From: Magnaporthiopsis rhizophila
Lineage: Eukaryota; Ascomycota; Sordariomycetes; Magnaporthales; Magnaporthaceae
Reading direction: 5' to 3'
Assembly (NCBI GenBank): GCA_003049465.1
Contig: PYSS01000085.1
Coordinates: 1-21,072, forward strand
Length of the DNA stretch: 21,072 nucleotides
Below the pieces are notes generated by a model. That model ran no database searches and was not told the DNA's origin. It saw only the letters and a program-made list of their open reading frames with translations. The translations under genes were made by a program, and so were the position numbers. This document shows, piece after piece, positions 8,617 through 17,960 of this stretch (position 1 is its first letter; each line of letters starts with the position of its first letter).

Positions 8617-9406
8617 TTAGCACTGGTGCCATCTGTCCCCGCCTGTGCTGTCGTCGGCCGAGCCGCCCGCCAGAAACATGCCCAGAAACACACCGCTCAG
8701 GACTGAGATGAAGTAGCCTGTGTTCATTGTCATCACCGCCAGCATTCTGGAAAGGATGTTTCTTTCGTGTCAGTGGACTGTCAAAATCCTGGATGGGAGG
8801 AGTCCAGCATGAATGAGTGACAAAAATATAAAAAAATTAAAACCACAATTGTGAAGAACGTTGGTTCGAAACCTACAGAAAGTATCCCAGACAAACTAGC
8901 ACCGCCTCGCAAGACGCCCTCAACAGCCGCTCGCCTACCGTCGCACTATTCCACCACCTCGCAGCGATTCTGGTGGCTGCTTTCGGGGCGACCGTTTCAG
9001 GATCCGTCTCGTTCAAGCCGCCAGTCTCGTCGTCAGACGGCAGCAGCTCCTCGGTGGTGGCGTTGTGGTGTGTCATCGTCTGCTTGTCCTGGTTGAAAGG
9101 GAGGCGGTGATGGCGCGTGCCCGAGGACCCCCTGCAGCGGGCGTGGATTAAGGGCCGGACAGCGAACAAGATGCACGTGACGGCGGCGAGGGCGATGAGG
9201 AAAACGCAGGTCGCCGCGTACTGCTGGGCTCCGCTCGGCTTCCACCAGTCCCAGAATAGCGGGGTCGAGGCCGAGTGGAAGAAGGTCATGGACATGGCCG
9301 ACATGCCCATGGTCGTGCCGCCGTCGCCGTTATGCATGACTATTGTTGGTGCGGCGGTTTGCATGCCGGTCGGGGTCGCGATTGTGGCCATGCCAGGAAT
9401 ATCCAT
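8617..9406 (-). CDS. Ctr-family copper transporter (2 exons, 219 aa)
   Basis: Exon 1 is 9406-8877 and exon 2 is 8746-8617, with a 130-bp intron (GTAGGT...TTCCAG). The frame opens just after a TAA at 9427-9425. The first ATG, at 9406, is taken as the start because the earlier in-frame codon at 9424 is GTG. The N-terminus is Met-rich, with metal-binding MxM pairs at 33-35 and 38-40, then SMTFFHSASTPLFWDWWKPSGA before membrane segment 1 (about 63-84). A long polar His/Asp-rich loop follows (88-150). Segments 2 and 3 carry the two family hallmarks: MxxxM as MLAVM (178-182) and GxxxG as GVFLG (195-199). Ctr proteins form trimers that import Cu(I) at the plasma membrane or release it from the vacuole. 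The short tail ends WHQC. The neighbouring reductase remnant on the same strand would have supplied Cu(I). All key motifs are intact. Confidence 0.92.
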
Positions 9407-10249
9407 TCCGTCTATATCTCCCACTTAAGCTTGAGGCGTCCGCTAGGAGAGGCGGTGGGTATTGGCCACTCGATTCTGACCTGTTCGAGATCACTAGGAG
9501 GCAAAAAGGGACGGGTGGTGCTCTTTCAGCCTCAAAATATGGACGAGGGAGCACACCAAGGTCCTTTTTAGGGTCTCGGGTCAGACACCTAGTCGACAGC
9601 AAGGCGGTCAATCTAGGTAGTCCATCATGGGACCACATTGGAATCACGACGCGAGGAGCGGCCCGGCGGGCAGCCCGGCCAGGGCTCCCGCATGGGGAAG
9701 CCAATAGCAATAACGGAGTATACTGACTCATACCAGCAGCGCCGATGTCCTCGGATGGCTGCATTTTCCGGGCAAGGTGAGCAGGATTACATGTTAGCAC
9801 AGTTGGTGCAGGGCATGAGCTGGTTCTTCGCTCGGCCGCAGTGACCGAGCGGGCGGTATTGAGCGAGGATAGCTCACTCCACGACCCGTATTTGGATCAT
9901 AAAAAGATACCTAGCAGAGCACCTTTGAGCAAGTTAGCACCGTCATCTGCAGTGTTCCCCACAATGGCAGCAGGGTGAGTTGGGGACGAAAGCGGGTCGG
10001 GCATCAAAGACGATGTTCCTCCTAAAAAGAAAACTGCTCGATCTCGCTCGAAAGAATCTCGTTCCGACCCTGCATCCCAGTCAGGTTGTTTTTCTGCTGC
10101 GGGAAATCTCCTGCTCTTCTTGTAATAATGTTGCCGTCGTCTCACTGCCCGGTCACGAAGGCAGGAATGATATACGCAAAGGTTGACTGACGCCAGAAAA
10201 TAACATGCTATAAAACCACGGAATCGACTATGAGAAAAAAAAACGCACG
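9407..10249. other. Intergenic, upstream of the copper transporter
   Basis: No protein-like frame is seen in either direction. This is the expected promoter region of the Ctr gene on the minus strand. It includes CTTGCTCA (minus strand, 9933-9926), one mismatch from the Mac1 site TTTGCTCA, but such a match is expected by chance at this length. An A-rich stretch near 10234-10260 leads into the Pol-III-like element. Confidence 0.5.
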
Positions 10250-10455
10250 AAAAACAAAAAGCTCACTGTCGCTTCGGGGCGACAGCTACGAAACATCCCA
10301 CTTGGGAGGTTTACTCCGCGACGGAAAATCCGACGTTAAACCCCAACCGGGGCTCGAACCAGCGACCCAAGCGGCTAACGCAACGGAGTATAGGTAGGGT
10401 CCCGGTGTCGACTCGACCATCCTCATAACCGCCGCACCAACTTGGCCTCGCATGG
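10250..10455 (-). ncRNA. Candidate Pol III transcript or tRNA-derived element
   Basis: On the minus strand there is an A-box-like AGGCCAAGTTGG (10448-10437, one mismatch to the tRNA A box at its first base) and a perfect B box GGTTCGAGCCC (10360-10350). They are 76 nt apart, too far for a tRNA without an intron. Next come a hairpin with 7-bp arms CTGTCGC/GCGACAG (10285-10266) and T-rich stops (TTTTTG then further T runs) at about 10260-10230. The would-be acceptor stem (CCATGCG against TTGGGGT) does not pair, so this is not a working tRNA. It could be a decayed tRNA-derived SINE, a Pol III non-coding RNA, or chance. Boundaries are approximate. Confidence 0.3.
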
Positions 10456-10675
10456 CTCGATGTCTACGGCAGGCACGGCCATGGGCTATAAAGGCCCGTT
10501 CCGTGAAGGTGGCAACATCGAATCCGTCCTTCCCGCTAGACTGGCACGCTGCAGCACAACAAAGACGTCGACTCTCCCGCACGCTCTACCCGCTCCAAAG
10601 CCATCAAATCCCAGCACGCAATGGCCGCAACCCCGGCTTGCTCTCTCATGGCCCACGCAAACGCAGCAGCGCCAC

Positions 10676-11272
10676 CTAGAGCCCAGTCATAGGGTCCGGC
10701 TGCCCAAACTGATCAACAACAAAGCCAAACTCTGTAACCCCTGCGTACATCTGGATGTCGTACCCCCAATACGGCATCCACTTCAGGTCGCTGGCGCGGA
10801 TTATGTAGTTGCCAAACTTGACGCCCTTCGGGCCCGGCAGGTCCCAAATCAGCCTCAGCTGGAACGCGCCTTCACCCGCGTCCGCCAGGGAGAACTGGAT
10901 CACGGGGCCGAACGGGTCGCCGGTGTGAAGGCAGGACGTGTAGTCGACGGTTTTCAAGGTCCCGCCGCCGTCGGTCGCGTCGACCGCGGACGAGGAGACG
11001 CATTCGTGCCAGGTCATGTTGACGCCGCCGTTTGTGCGTCGGACGGAGAAGGCGATGCTGGACGGGAGGGGATTGTCAGCGAGGCAGGACAATGCGGCTC
11101 TACGTGGGGAGCATTCCTGCACTCACTACTGCTGGTAATGCCCATCCTTGTCTGGCAGCTGTGGCGCAAACCCCGCTACAAAGTCTCTGACGAATCCTTC
11201 TTCCAGCTGGGCAAGGACGAAAACCAGGCAGTGCATGAATACCACCACGATGAGGCTGGTTCTCCATGCCAT
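10676..11272 (-). CDS. Small secreted protein, unknown function (2 exons, 175 aa)
   Basis: Exon 1 is 11272-11127 and exon 2 is 11057-10676. The 69-bp intron 11126-11058 begins GTGAGT and ends GTCCAG. Splicing joins HYQQ to YIAFSVRRTNGG through a split Tyr codon and gives one clean frame. Residues 1-21 (MAWRTSLIVVVFMHCLVFVL and A) are a signal peptide. The rest is rich in beta-type sequence, with two Cys (68 and 91, probably one disulfide), an NMT glycosylation site at 62, an Asp/Gly-rich turn (75-81) and an aromatic stretch (KWMPYWGYDIQMY, 141-153). I do not recognise a family. The start at 11272 is chosen because upstream in-frame codons add a non-signal leader. It could be a cell-wall or host-interaction protein, but nothing shows that directly. 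Confidence 0.72.
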
Positions 11273-11636
11273 TCTTGCGGTTATTGGTGATTTTATTTGG
11301 CTGAGTGGGCAGTTGATGTCGAACGAGGTGTGAAAAAGAACTGATCCAGTCGTGAAGGCAACTGGGATAACCGACACACACAAATGCAAGTGGCGGAGAG
11401 ACACCAAAATTCCCGACATATATGTGTGACTGCACAGGAGGTTGCTCGTAGACAATAGTCGGCAGATGCATCAAGGTCAAACAAGATCGGGAGTGGCAGT
11501 GTCACTAGAAAACCAGAGAGCTCCGCATCTAGAAAATTCGGCTTTTGTATCCACCTTCATGAGATTTACATGATAAAGAGCAGCAAGGAAAGAACCTTCC
11601 CGTCACCCAACTGCAACACAGCCCCACGGCTTCAAC
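11273..11636. other. Intergenic: promoter side of secreted protein, 3' flank of RRB1
   Basis: Open frames on the minus strand here are the unspliced upstream extension of the secreted-protein exon and have no protein-like features. No other gene is seen. Confidence 0.55.
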
Positions 11637-13208
11637 CTAGACGCTGATAGTCTTGAACACACTGAACTCGTTACCCGTTGCGACGAGGGTTCCAGGCATT
11701 TGCGGGTGCCAGTGCAGCTCCTTTGCGTTCTCGTGGTAGTGCACAAACAGCAGCTGCGGCGGCACGTCCTGCACGCCCGCCGTGTCGCGGCTCTCCTCGT
11801 CGTCCAGCTCCACCGCCAGGTCCCACAGCGTGACCGTGTTGTCGCCCGCCGCCACAGCCATGATGCTGTCGTCGGTCGGGTGCCACTCGATACTCGTGAT
11901 CTGCTCTTTGTGGTACGAGAAGCTGGCGATTGGGGTCGACGAGGTCGACGCCGCCGCCTTGCCGCCGCCCGCCGCCGCCGGCTTCCACTGTCGGAGATCC
12001 CACACCGCCCAGACGCCGTCGTCGGCGCCCGTGGCGAGCAGGTGCGTCGTCTGCCGGGACCAGCTGGCCACGTTGACGTCCGTCTCGCTGATCTTGACCG
12101 ACAATGCCGCCGCCCGGCTCTTGCTGCGGATGTCCCAGACCCTGACGGTGCCGTCGCTCGACGCCGACGCAAAGACGGAGGCTTCAGACGGGCTCCACTG
12201 GATGTCCTCGACGCTGCTGGCGTGGCCTGCGAACGGCCTGGTGTCGGTGACAAAGCCGCCGCCGTCCGTCCTTGTGGTCATGTACATCAAGCCGTCGTTG
12301 TCGCCCGTCATGAGGCGGCCCAGGGGGTGCATGTTGCTCGGTTGCCAGTCCACCGCGTAACCCTCCGATTTATGTGCCCGGATCGTCGAGAGCGGCTTGT
12401 TCTGCTGCGTCGTCACGACGCTGCCGGGGGTGTCAAATGAGGCGAGGTGGGGAGTGATGTCGTGGATGAACACCCTGGCTGATTCCGTCATGGTAGCTGT
12501 CAGGGTTGTATGCGGCCGAGACGCCTCTAGGGAGGGCGACTGGTGGATGCGGATGCGGTTCGTCGTCGAAGTCAGGGGTATCGACTTGGACTCGAGAATG
12601 GGATCGGCGTCCTCGTCGTCATCATCGTCGTCAGAGTCCGAGTCGCCCGCATCCCCCTTGTCCATCTTGCTCAGGCCACTGAACTTCATCACCATTATCT
12701 GGTTCTCGTTGGCCCTCGCGTTTTCGGCCTGGGTGCCGGCGACGGCATACATGGTGGCGGGGTAGACCTTGCGGTTGTCGCCTAGGGAGTCGCGCACGAT
12801 GTCGAACGATAGGCAAGGCCAGGGGGTGGTGAGGCTATGTAGCATGTCGTATGTAGTCGGATCTGGTGAGAGGATCTGGCCGGGCTCGAGTTTGGTGCGT
12901 CCAACGATGAAGGTGCCTCTGCCGGTGCCGCCATCGACGTCCATTGCGCTCTTCTCCTCCGCTTCGCGCTCCGCATCTGGTCGCCCGTCGACTCCAGCTT
13001 CTAGAATCTCGTCCTCACTTTCGAACTCGTCTTCAAACTCGTCCTCAAACTCGCCCATGTCCGTCCTTGGCTGCTCGTCCACATCCATGGCGTCGCTAGC
13101 CCCTGGCCGGCGCCCACCCTTGAGGGCACCGGCCGCGGCCTCCTCGCCGCCGAGCGGGCGCTTTGCTTTCGGGGACTTGGCCGTACTTGAAGGGTCTGCT
13201 GAAGTCAT
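11637..13208 (-). CDS. RRB1: Ribosome assembly protein Rrb1 / GRWD1 (WD40, 523 aa)
   Basis: A single uninterrupted exon starts at the ATG 13208-13206. The layout matches Rrb1/GRWD1: a basic tail, an acidic stretch (EFEDEFEDEFESEDE, about 53-67), the histone/RbAp-type N-terminal helix and loop PGQILSPDPTTYDMLHSL (109-126) with TTPWPCLSFDIVRD, and a second acidic run (189-203). WD40 blades follow, for example GHASSVEDIQWSPSE with DGTVRVWDIRS (328-362), TDVNVASWSRQ with DGVWAVWDLR (376-406), and KEQITSIEWHPTDDSI with NTVTLWDL (434-464). The last blade ends VATGNEFSVFKTISV. In yeast the protein is a nuclear chaperone of ribosomal protein Rpl3 in 60S subunit assembly and is essential. A Gly/Ala/Ser-rich insert at 411-424 between blades is probably lineage-specific. 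It is the clearest housekeeping gene in the window. Confidence 0.93.
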   Translation of the reverse strand: MTSADPSSTAKSPKAKRPLGGEEAAAGALKGGRRPGASDAMDVDEQPRTDMGEFEDEFEDEFESEDEILEAGVDGRPDAEREAEEKSAMDVDGGTGRGTFIVGRTKLEPGQILSPDPTTYDMLHSLTTPWPCLSFDIVRDSLGDNRKVYPATMYAVAGTQAENARANENQIMVMKFSGLSKMDKGDAGDSDSDDDDDDEDADPILESKSIPLTSTTNRIRIHQSPSLEASRPHTTLTATMTESARVFIHDITPHLASFDTPGSVVTTQQNKPLSTIRAHKSEGYAVDWQPSNMHPLGRLMTGDNDGLMYMTTRTDGGGFVTDTRPFAGHASSVEDIQWSPSEASVFASASSDGTVRVWDIRSKSRAAALSVKISETDVNVASWSRQTTHLLATGADDGVWAVWDLRQWKPAAAGGGKAAASTSSTPIASFSYHKEQITSIEWHPTDDSIMAVAAGDNTVTLWDLAVELDDEESRDTAGVQDVPPQLLFVHYHENAKELHWHPQMPGTLVATGNEFSVFKTISV

Positions 13209-13587
13209 TTTGACTGTTTAAACCCGAAATTTGGTTTTGCTGCTAGTAACTCTTCCTGCGCGTCGTCGCCCCTCCAAGAATTTTTTTTTTTTTTTTCCCT
13301 CCTTCGCGCCCGCAAGGGTCGCCTGGAACCCCGCGGCGCAAGCTAAACCCTGCAGCATGAATTTTGCACGGCTTTAATTGGCTGGATGAGCGATACAGGG
13401 GATCACGGTGGGGAGGTTTGCCCCACTCTCAAATTTGGAGCTCGATTTGCCCAGCCATGGAATTATGACGTCTTTTTCTTTAACCCCCCTTCGCATCAAA
13501 TATGAACGTCCAAATGCACAATCGACCCCCTGCTGGCTGCTGTCCTAGTAAATGTACCTGAAGCCAACCGCTCTCCTGTCGGCTGTC
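13209..13587. other. Intergenic: RRB1 promoter and MFS 3' flank
   Basis: It holds a 16-base T run (13281-13296) close to the RRB1 start and the first copy of the 43-bp tandem repeat at its right end. No gene is seen. Confidence 0.6.
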
Positions 13588-13624
13588 CTAGTAAATGTAC
13601 CTGAAGCCAACCGCTCTCCTGTCG
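13539..13624. repeat. 43-bp tandem duplication covering the MFS stop codon
   Basis: Two identical 43-bp units lie back to back, 13539-13581 and 13582-13624, each beginning GCTGTCCTAGTAAATG. The unit encodes the last residues and the stop of the MFS gene, read on the minus strand (GFRYIY and TAG). Translation meets the right-hand copy first and stops at 13590-13588, so the left copy is only 3' UTR and the protein is unchanged. The lack of any mismatch points to a recent event or an assembly artefact. Confidence 0.95.
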
Positions 13625-15337
13625 GCATCCCCAATTACCTCTCCGTTGCTAATCTCCGCCTCGGCCGCCTCGAGCTTCTTATTCTCCTTCTGGTGGATGA
13701 ACCGCAGCGCCAACGCCAGACCCGCTACTATCAGGCAAATCGCCGTGTTGGCGGCACCTCCTGGGATGTATCGCGGGGCGTGCGAGCTCGGGTACATGTA
13801 CGAGCCGTAGATTGATGCTGTGTTCCCAATCATGTTGCTGATGGCGATGACGGCAGACCGCTTGACGAGCGGGCGTGGGAACGAATTGGCGACCCATGAG
13901 ACAACGATTTGGTCTACCTTGGGAGTCAGCGCCTACCCGGTGTAACTTTTCCTCCAGGACGGGCGGTCGATTTCACAAACTTACAACATGAGAGGATGCT
14001 CATAGGCATGAGGAACATGGCGAAGAAGCGAGCCCCCAGCGATGTCGTAGCCGCCGCAATTACGTTGCCCACAGCGCCGACCACCATAAGGCTGATGATA
14101 TGGAGCGACCGATCCTGTGTTTTTGCCGATGTCCATGTTACGAGAATAGACACGAGGAATGCCGCGAACTAAACGGCACAGTTCTGTTAGTCTGAACCAA
14201 ATAACATTCAATGAGCCGCCCACACAAGGCACCCGGCACTTACCCAGACAGGCACCGTGAGCCAGAGAGTGTTGATTGGACTGTAACCAAGCGTGCCGAC
14301 GATGCTAGGGAAGAAGTATTGGAACGTCAGGGCGACGAGGTTGAGGTGCTGGAGCAGGACAAAGACGTATAGCCGGTAGTCCTTGACGGCCAGCTTCAAT
14401 CCCGCCCACACAGAACCGGCATGCTGGTCGTCGGCCTCATTGATATCCTCCAGCAGGCGCCAGGCGGCAAACGATTTCTCCTCCTCGGTCAGCCACTTTG
14501 TGTTGTGAGGGTAGTCTGGAAGGATAAACCCCACGATGATGGCGACACCGATAGTCATGACGCCCTCCTATTTTTCCCCACCGCGAATCGGTCGATCCCT
14601 GCTGTCAGCTGCTATTGATGTCCTCTCTGGACCAAAAGCAATAGAATGCGGGCCAAACTCACGACAATAAACAGCCACCGCCACCCCGCTATCCCATGCG
14701 CCCCCTCCAGCCCACCGAGGATGGCTGCCCCGAGGAGCCCTCCAAACATGTTGCCCAGGGCATTACCCGAGTAGAACCAGGCCATGCGTCGCGTCATCTC
14801 AGCTCGTGTGTACCACGAGCTCATGAGGAAGACGGCACCGGGGAAGAAGGGCGCCTCGACGAAGCCGAGGAAGAAGCGCACGACGACCAGGCTGCGGAAG
14901 TCCCTGGCGGCGGCGTTGCACGTGCTGACGGTGCCCCAGAGCAGCGTCGCCAGGCTCAGGTACAGACTCGGCCGGACGCGCGTGATGAGCAGGTTCGACG
15001 GCAGCTGCATCAGCAGATAGCCCACGAAGAAGATGGACGTGGCCAGGTTGAAGTCGGTCCCGCCCATGCCGAGGTCCTTCTCCAGCGTGCCCTGGCGCGC
15101 CTGGGCGAGGTTGCTCCGGTCCAGGAAGTTGAGGAGGTACATGATGACGAGGCAGGGCAACATGCGGGTGTCGATCTTGCGGACGAGCCGCCTGTCGGCC
15201 TGCTGCCGCCACGACGCATCCTGGCCCTCGAAGTGGTCGACGAATGATTGCTTTGTGCCATCCGGCTTTGTGGGCATCGGGGTCCCGTCGCTGCCTTTGG
15301 AGTTGGGCCTCTCGACCTTTTCCTGGCTGTGTGCCAT
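13588..15337 (-). CDS. MFS transporter, Dal5/anion:cation symporter type (4 exons, 502 aa)
   Basis: Exons are 15337-14663, 14567-14244, 14168-13985 and 13913-13588. Introns are 95, 75, 71 and all GT-AG (GTGAGT, GTAAGT, GTAAGT donors). The joins restore LFIV-EGVMTIG, LTVPVW-FAAFLVS and SILSC-YQIVVSWVAN. A hydrophilic N-tail of about 58 residues precedes the first helix, which carries FLDRSNLAQA (71-80), a signature of this branch. Further marks are RFFLGFVEAPFFPG (154-167) and the loop YTRAEMTRR (176-184). Later come SWVANSFPRPLVKRSA and NTASIYGSYMYP. About twelve helices fit the length. Family members import organic acids, vitamins or ureido compounds (allantoate, nicotinate, pantothenate) with protons; the substrate here cannot be told. 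The stop codon lies in a perfect 43-bp tandem duplication. Confidence 0.88.
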
Positions 15338-16246
15338 CGTGTGCTTCCCAAGCTGGTCAGGTATTTCAAGTCGTTCTTGTACTAGGGAACGCGAGCTCGG
15401 TTTTGCAATCGTCTGGTTTTATATGTCACACTCAGTCCGGTTTTATATGTGGCAATCGGTCTGGGTAATCGTCAGAGCGACGACACTAAGGTTGCACAGG
15501 TCACACAACGTTTTGTCGAGTTTCCCCATATATATTCCCGGACCGGATCTCGCATGCTCGGCCAAGAGGTTCCCATGAGAGTCCGCACCCCCGCAAAATA
15601 TGGCACCCCAGAATGGATCTCCCCGCGCATCAGCATGCGGGCTTGTTGCCGAATAATCCTGACTCCCTGCTACGGTCCCTATCCATCTCCTTTCTGCCAT
15701 CCGTTCCATCCCTCGGTGAGGACTGTAGTGAGCCAGGCCAGCGCCTTTTACCGGTGATTGAGACACGCTCTTTTAATCGGTTTGCCGACATCGGGCCAGA
15801 CCTCGCCTGGCGTCTCCACGATCGCTGTTAGGCAGATAAAGCACAAATGCGTCCCGAAGCAGCCGAGGCGGCGCCACGTCGGCGAGAGAGTGGGGGGACT
15901 AGTGCGGATGAGGAAGGGCATCGGCCCCACGGCGGGAGCTTCCCCGCATCGGCACTTTGTTCGGAAAAAGAAAGCAGTTTTACTCTAGCTCACTTGGACC
16001 GGGGGCACCAAAGGGTCTGAGCCGCCTCAGCATGACAACATATGCTTATTATTTGATTTCCAATCGGCCCGTATTCTGGCTATGAGCTCGCTAATTCGAG
16101 GCTAGACGTAGATCGGATACGCCCAGATCACCATAAGATCAGGTGTTTTGCCCACGAGCCCTTTCGTTCGCAACCTCCACCTCTTCCTGGCCAGATCCGG
16201 ATGTGGCAGCGGAAAACCAAGGCCTCATCCCGCGCAGCGTCCCCAA
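15338..16246. other. Intergenic, no gene seen
   Basis: This 0.9-kb stretch lies upstream of the MFS start and downstream of the next secreted-protein gene. A repeated GGTTTTATATGT motif occurs at about 15414-15425 and 15439-15450. Overlapping frames on both strands near 15443-15766 lack motifs and are probably chance. Confidence 0.55.
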
Positions 16247-16774
16247 TCACTCGGGAGTGCTAATGATGGTGACAGGAAACTCGAAGCTCATTCCCTGCAC
16301 GGGCACTATGTCGGCAAGACCGGTCGCGTTAACCCTGGTACCGTCCTCCTGGGTGTAGATGTGCGCGGCGCCGAGGTACATGTGCGTGCGGTCCGGCCCG
16401 GCCGTCCAGATAGTCTCGACCGTGTTGTTCTCGGGCAGCGGCGACAAGTCCGGGTTCCAGCAGACGCGCCAGCTAGACTGGATGTAAACGCCGTTGCACA
16501 CGACGTTGAAGCCGGGAGCGCCCTCGCGGTAGCCGGCGGGCACCGTGAGGTTAAACGCGTTGCTGCAGCCACCGGGCGAGCACCCCCACCGGTAGTTGCT
16601 GGCCTTGAACGCCGGCACGCCGGCCTCTTGACCCTTCTCGACCCAGGTGGCCACGGCGGTGACTGAAGGGTCCTGACGGTCCCAGCGGGGGGCAGACGGG
16701 ATTGCGGTGGCGGAGGCGATGCTGACGAGGGCAGACGCCAGGAGGGTGGAGGTGAGGAAGCCGGAGGAGAACAT
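16247..16774 (-). CDS. Four-cysteine small secreted protein (single exon, 175 aa)
   Basis: The frame runs from the ATG at 16774-16772 to a stop at 16247 without an intron. An in-frame ATG further out (16837) would bury the signal sequence behind 21 polar residues, so the inner start is preferred. Residues 1-24 (MFSSGFLTSTLLASALVSIA and onward) are a signal peptide with a likely cut after SATA. The mature chain has exactly four Cys (65, 70, 93, 105) in the core RWGCSPGGCSNAFNLTVPAG and SSWRVCWNP, enough for two disulfides, and NxT sites at 75, 116 and 149. I do not recognise the family. The features fit an apoplastic small secreted protein, but a role in host or microbe contact is only a guess. 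Confidence 0.72.
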   Translation of the reverse strand: MFSSGFLTSTLLASALVSIASATAIPSAPRWDRQDPSVTAVATWVEKGQEAGVPAFKASNYRWGCSPGGCSNAFNLTVPAGYREGAPGFNVVCNGVYIQSSWRVCWNPDLSPLPENNTVETIWTAGPDRTHMYLGAAHIYTQEDGTRVNATGLADIVPVQGMSFEFPVTIISTPE

Positions 16775-17856
16775 GGTTGCCTTTGCGTATGTGTGTAGGT
16801 TTCGGGTACCGCAAGCGATGCTATTCTTTGTCTTCAAGTGTGCTTACTCTTCGGGTGCCCGAGCTGATGAGTTCAATGGCTCTCTGGATCTCACGACTTA
16901 CTGTAATCTCGGGGTAGTCGCATATTTATACCTTGCCTGAGGCTGCGGTTGTCCGTCCAAAATGGCGATCTTTCAGGTCGCACAGATACCAAATCCTCCA
17001 ATACGAGCTTACCGGCGTGACCTCCCAGAAGGAATCCCAAAAGTTCGTAATGGCCCGGAATCCAGTCTTTTCGTGAATTCCGGGACCCTGAGGGCTGAGG
17101 TTAGGGCATCAGCGCTCGAGGGAAGACGCCCAATAAGGGCAAGAGCGCCGTCGGGTTCATTCCGCAGATGGATTGGTCGATCCATTGTCACGCCGTTCGC
17201 ATTCAATGTCATTGGACGCCGCTCGGTAGCCGGCCCGCCAGCTAAGCGCAGGGCGTAACGGCCGATGGGGGTTGGGCGGTTGCTACGTCGGTGGCTGACT
17301 GCCATCAACCATAGATGGGCCATCCTTCGACCTCGTATTCTGCGCTTGTGATTACCAGAACCAACGAGGCCAGGCAATCGGCCCTTTGAGAATTACTGAG
17401 CAAGCCAAGCTTGGCGTCGCCGAGAGATTCTAGAAACAAAAATAACAACAAGCTGATTGACGGCTTGAGGAATGCCAGCCAAGGAGCAAATTCTTGGAGA
17501 GAAACGCTCCGAAGAAGAGCGTCAAGGCAAGCAGAGGCTGGGCTCGACGACCCTGCATTTCTCCCAGCTAAATTCTGACATGTCCAGGATGGCTAGCGAT
17601 TGACATCATTGTCACTGTGGCGGGCAGCTCGGTGACGCATCGCAAAGGACGCTGACCCGATAGCTCATCGCGGTCAGTGCCGTCAGATGCATTCCAGAGC
17701 ATCCGGCTGAGGCGCAACACTCGAAGGCGAGCGACGGTCAAGGGTTGCAATCTTACGCACAGCCCTGGCCGGCTGTGATCTCGGCAAGCGCTGCCGCCCC
17801 CCACAGCAGGCGGGGAGGCCCCTAAATGAGCAGCAAAACACCAAATCTGCTTCCAA

Positions 17857-17862
17857 CACGTG
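17857..17862. promoter_or_regulatory. CACGTG box (possible Pho4/NUC-1 site)
   Basis: A CACGTG core lies about 420 bp upstream of the acid phosphatase ATG. This hexamer is bound by several bHLH factors, including the phosphate regulators Pho4 (yeast) and NUC-1 (Neurospora). Binding here is inferred. Confidence 0.35.
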
Positions 17863-17952
17863 CTCGTGCTCATGCCAGGAGCAGCGCAAACTGACGGGGA
17901 AAGTCCCTGGCGTGGTTCGCTTGCATCGCCGGATCCGGGAGGTGGCCTGGCG

Positions 17953-17960
17953 CACGTGGG
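17953..17960 (+). promoter_or_regulatory. CACGTGGG box, extended Pho4/NUC-1-type site
   Basis: CACGTGGG lies 320 bp upstream of the phosphatase ATG. This is the high-affinity form of the Pho4 site known from yeast phosphate-repressible phosphatase promoters. Its place before a secreted phosphatase makes phosphate control plausible. Confidence 0.45.

Noticed and set aside
8146..8706. Plus-strand 186-codon frame between reductase and Ctr
   Set aside because: Its right end overlaps exon 2 of the copper transporter in antisense, and the rest lacks features.
8877..9424. Copper transporter start at 9424
   Set aside because: The codon there is GTG and is preceded directly by TAA; the first ATG in frame is at 9406.
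10347..10455. Intron-containing tRNA gene on the minus strand
   Set aside because: A and B boxes are present, but the acceptor stem does not pair and the T stem has two mismatches, so a working tRNA is not supported. Kept only as a Pol-III-like candidate.
11700..13221. Plus-strand open frames across the RRB1 gene
   Set aside because: These are shadows of the WD40 gene on the other strand.
16962..17377. Overlapping frames in the divergent promoter region
   Set aside because: They lie on both strands of the same DNA with no motif; there is no start context or intron to support either.
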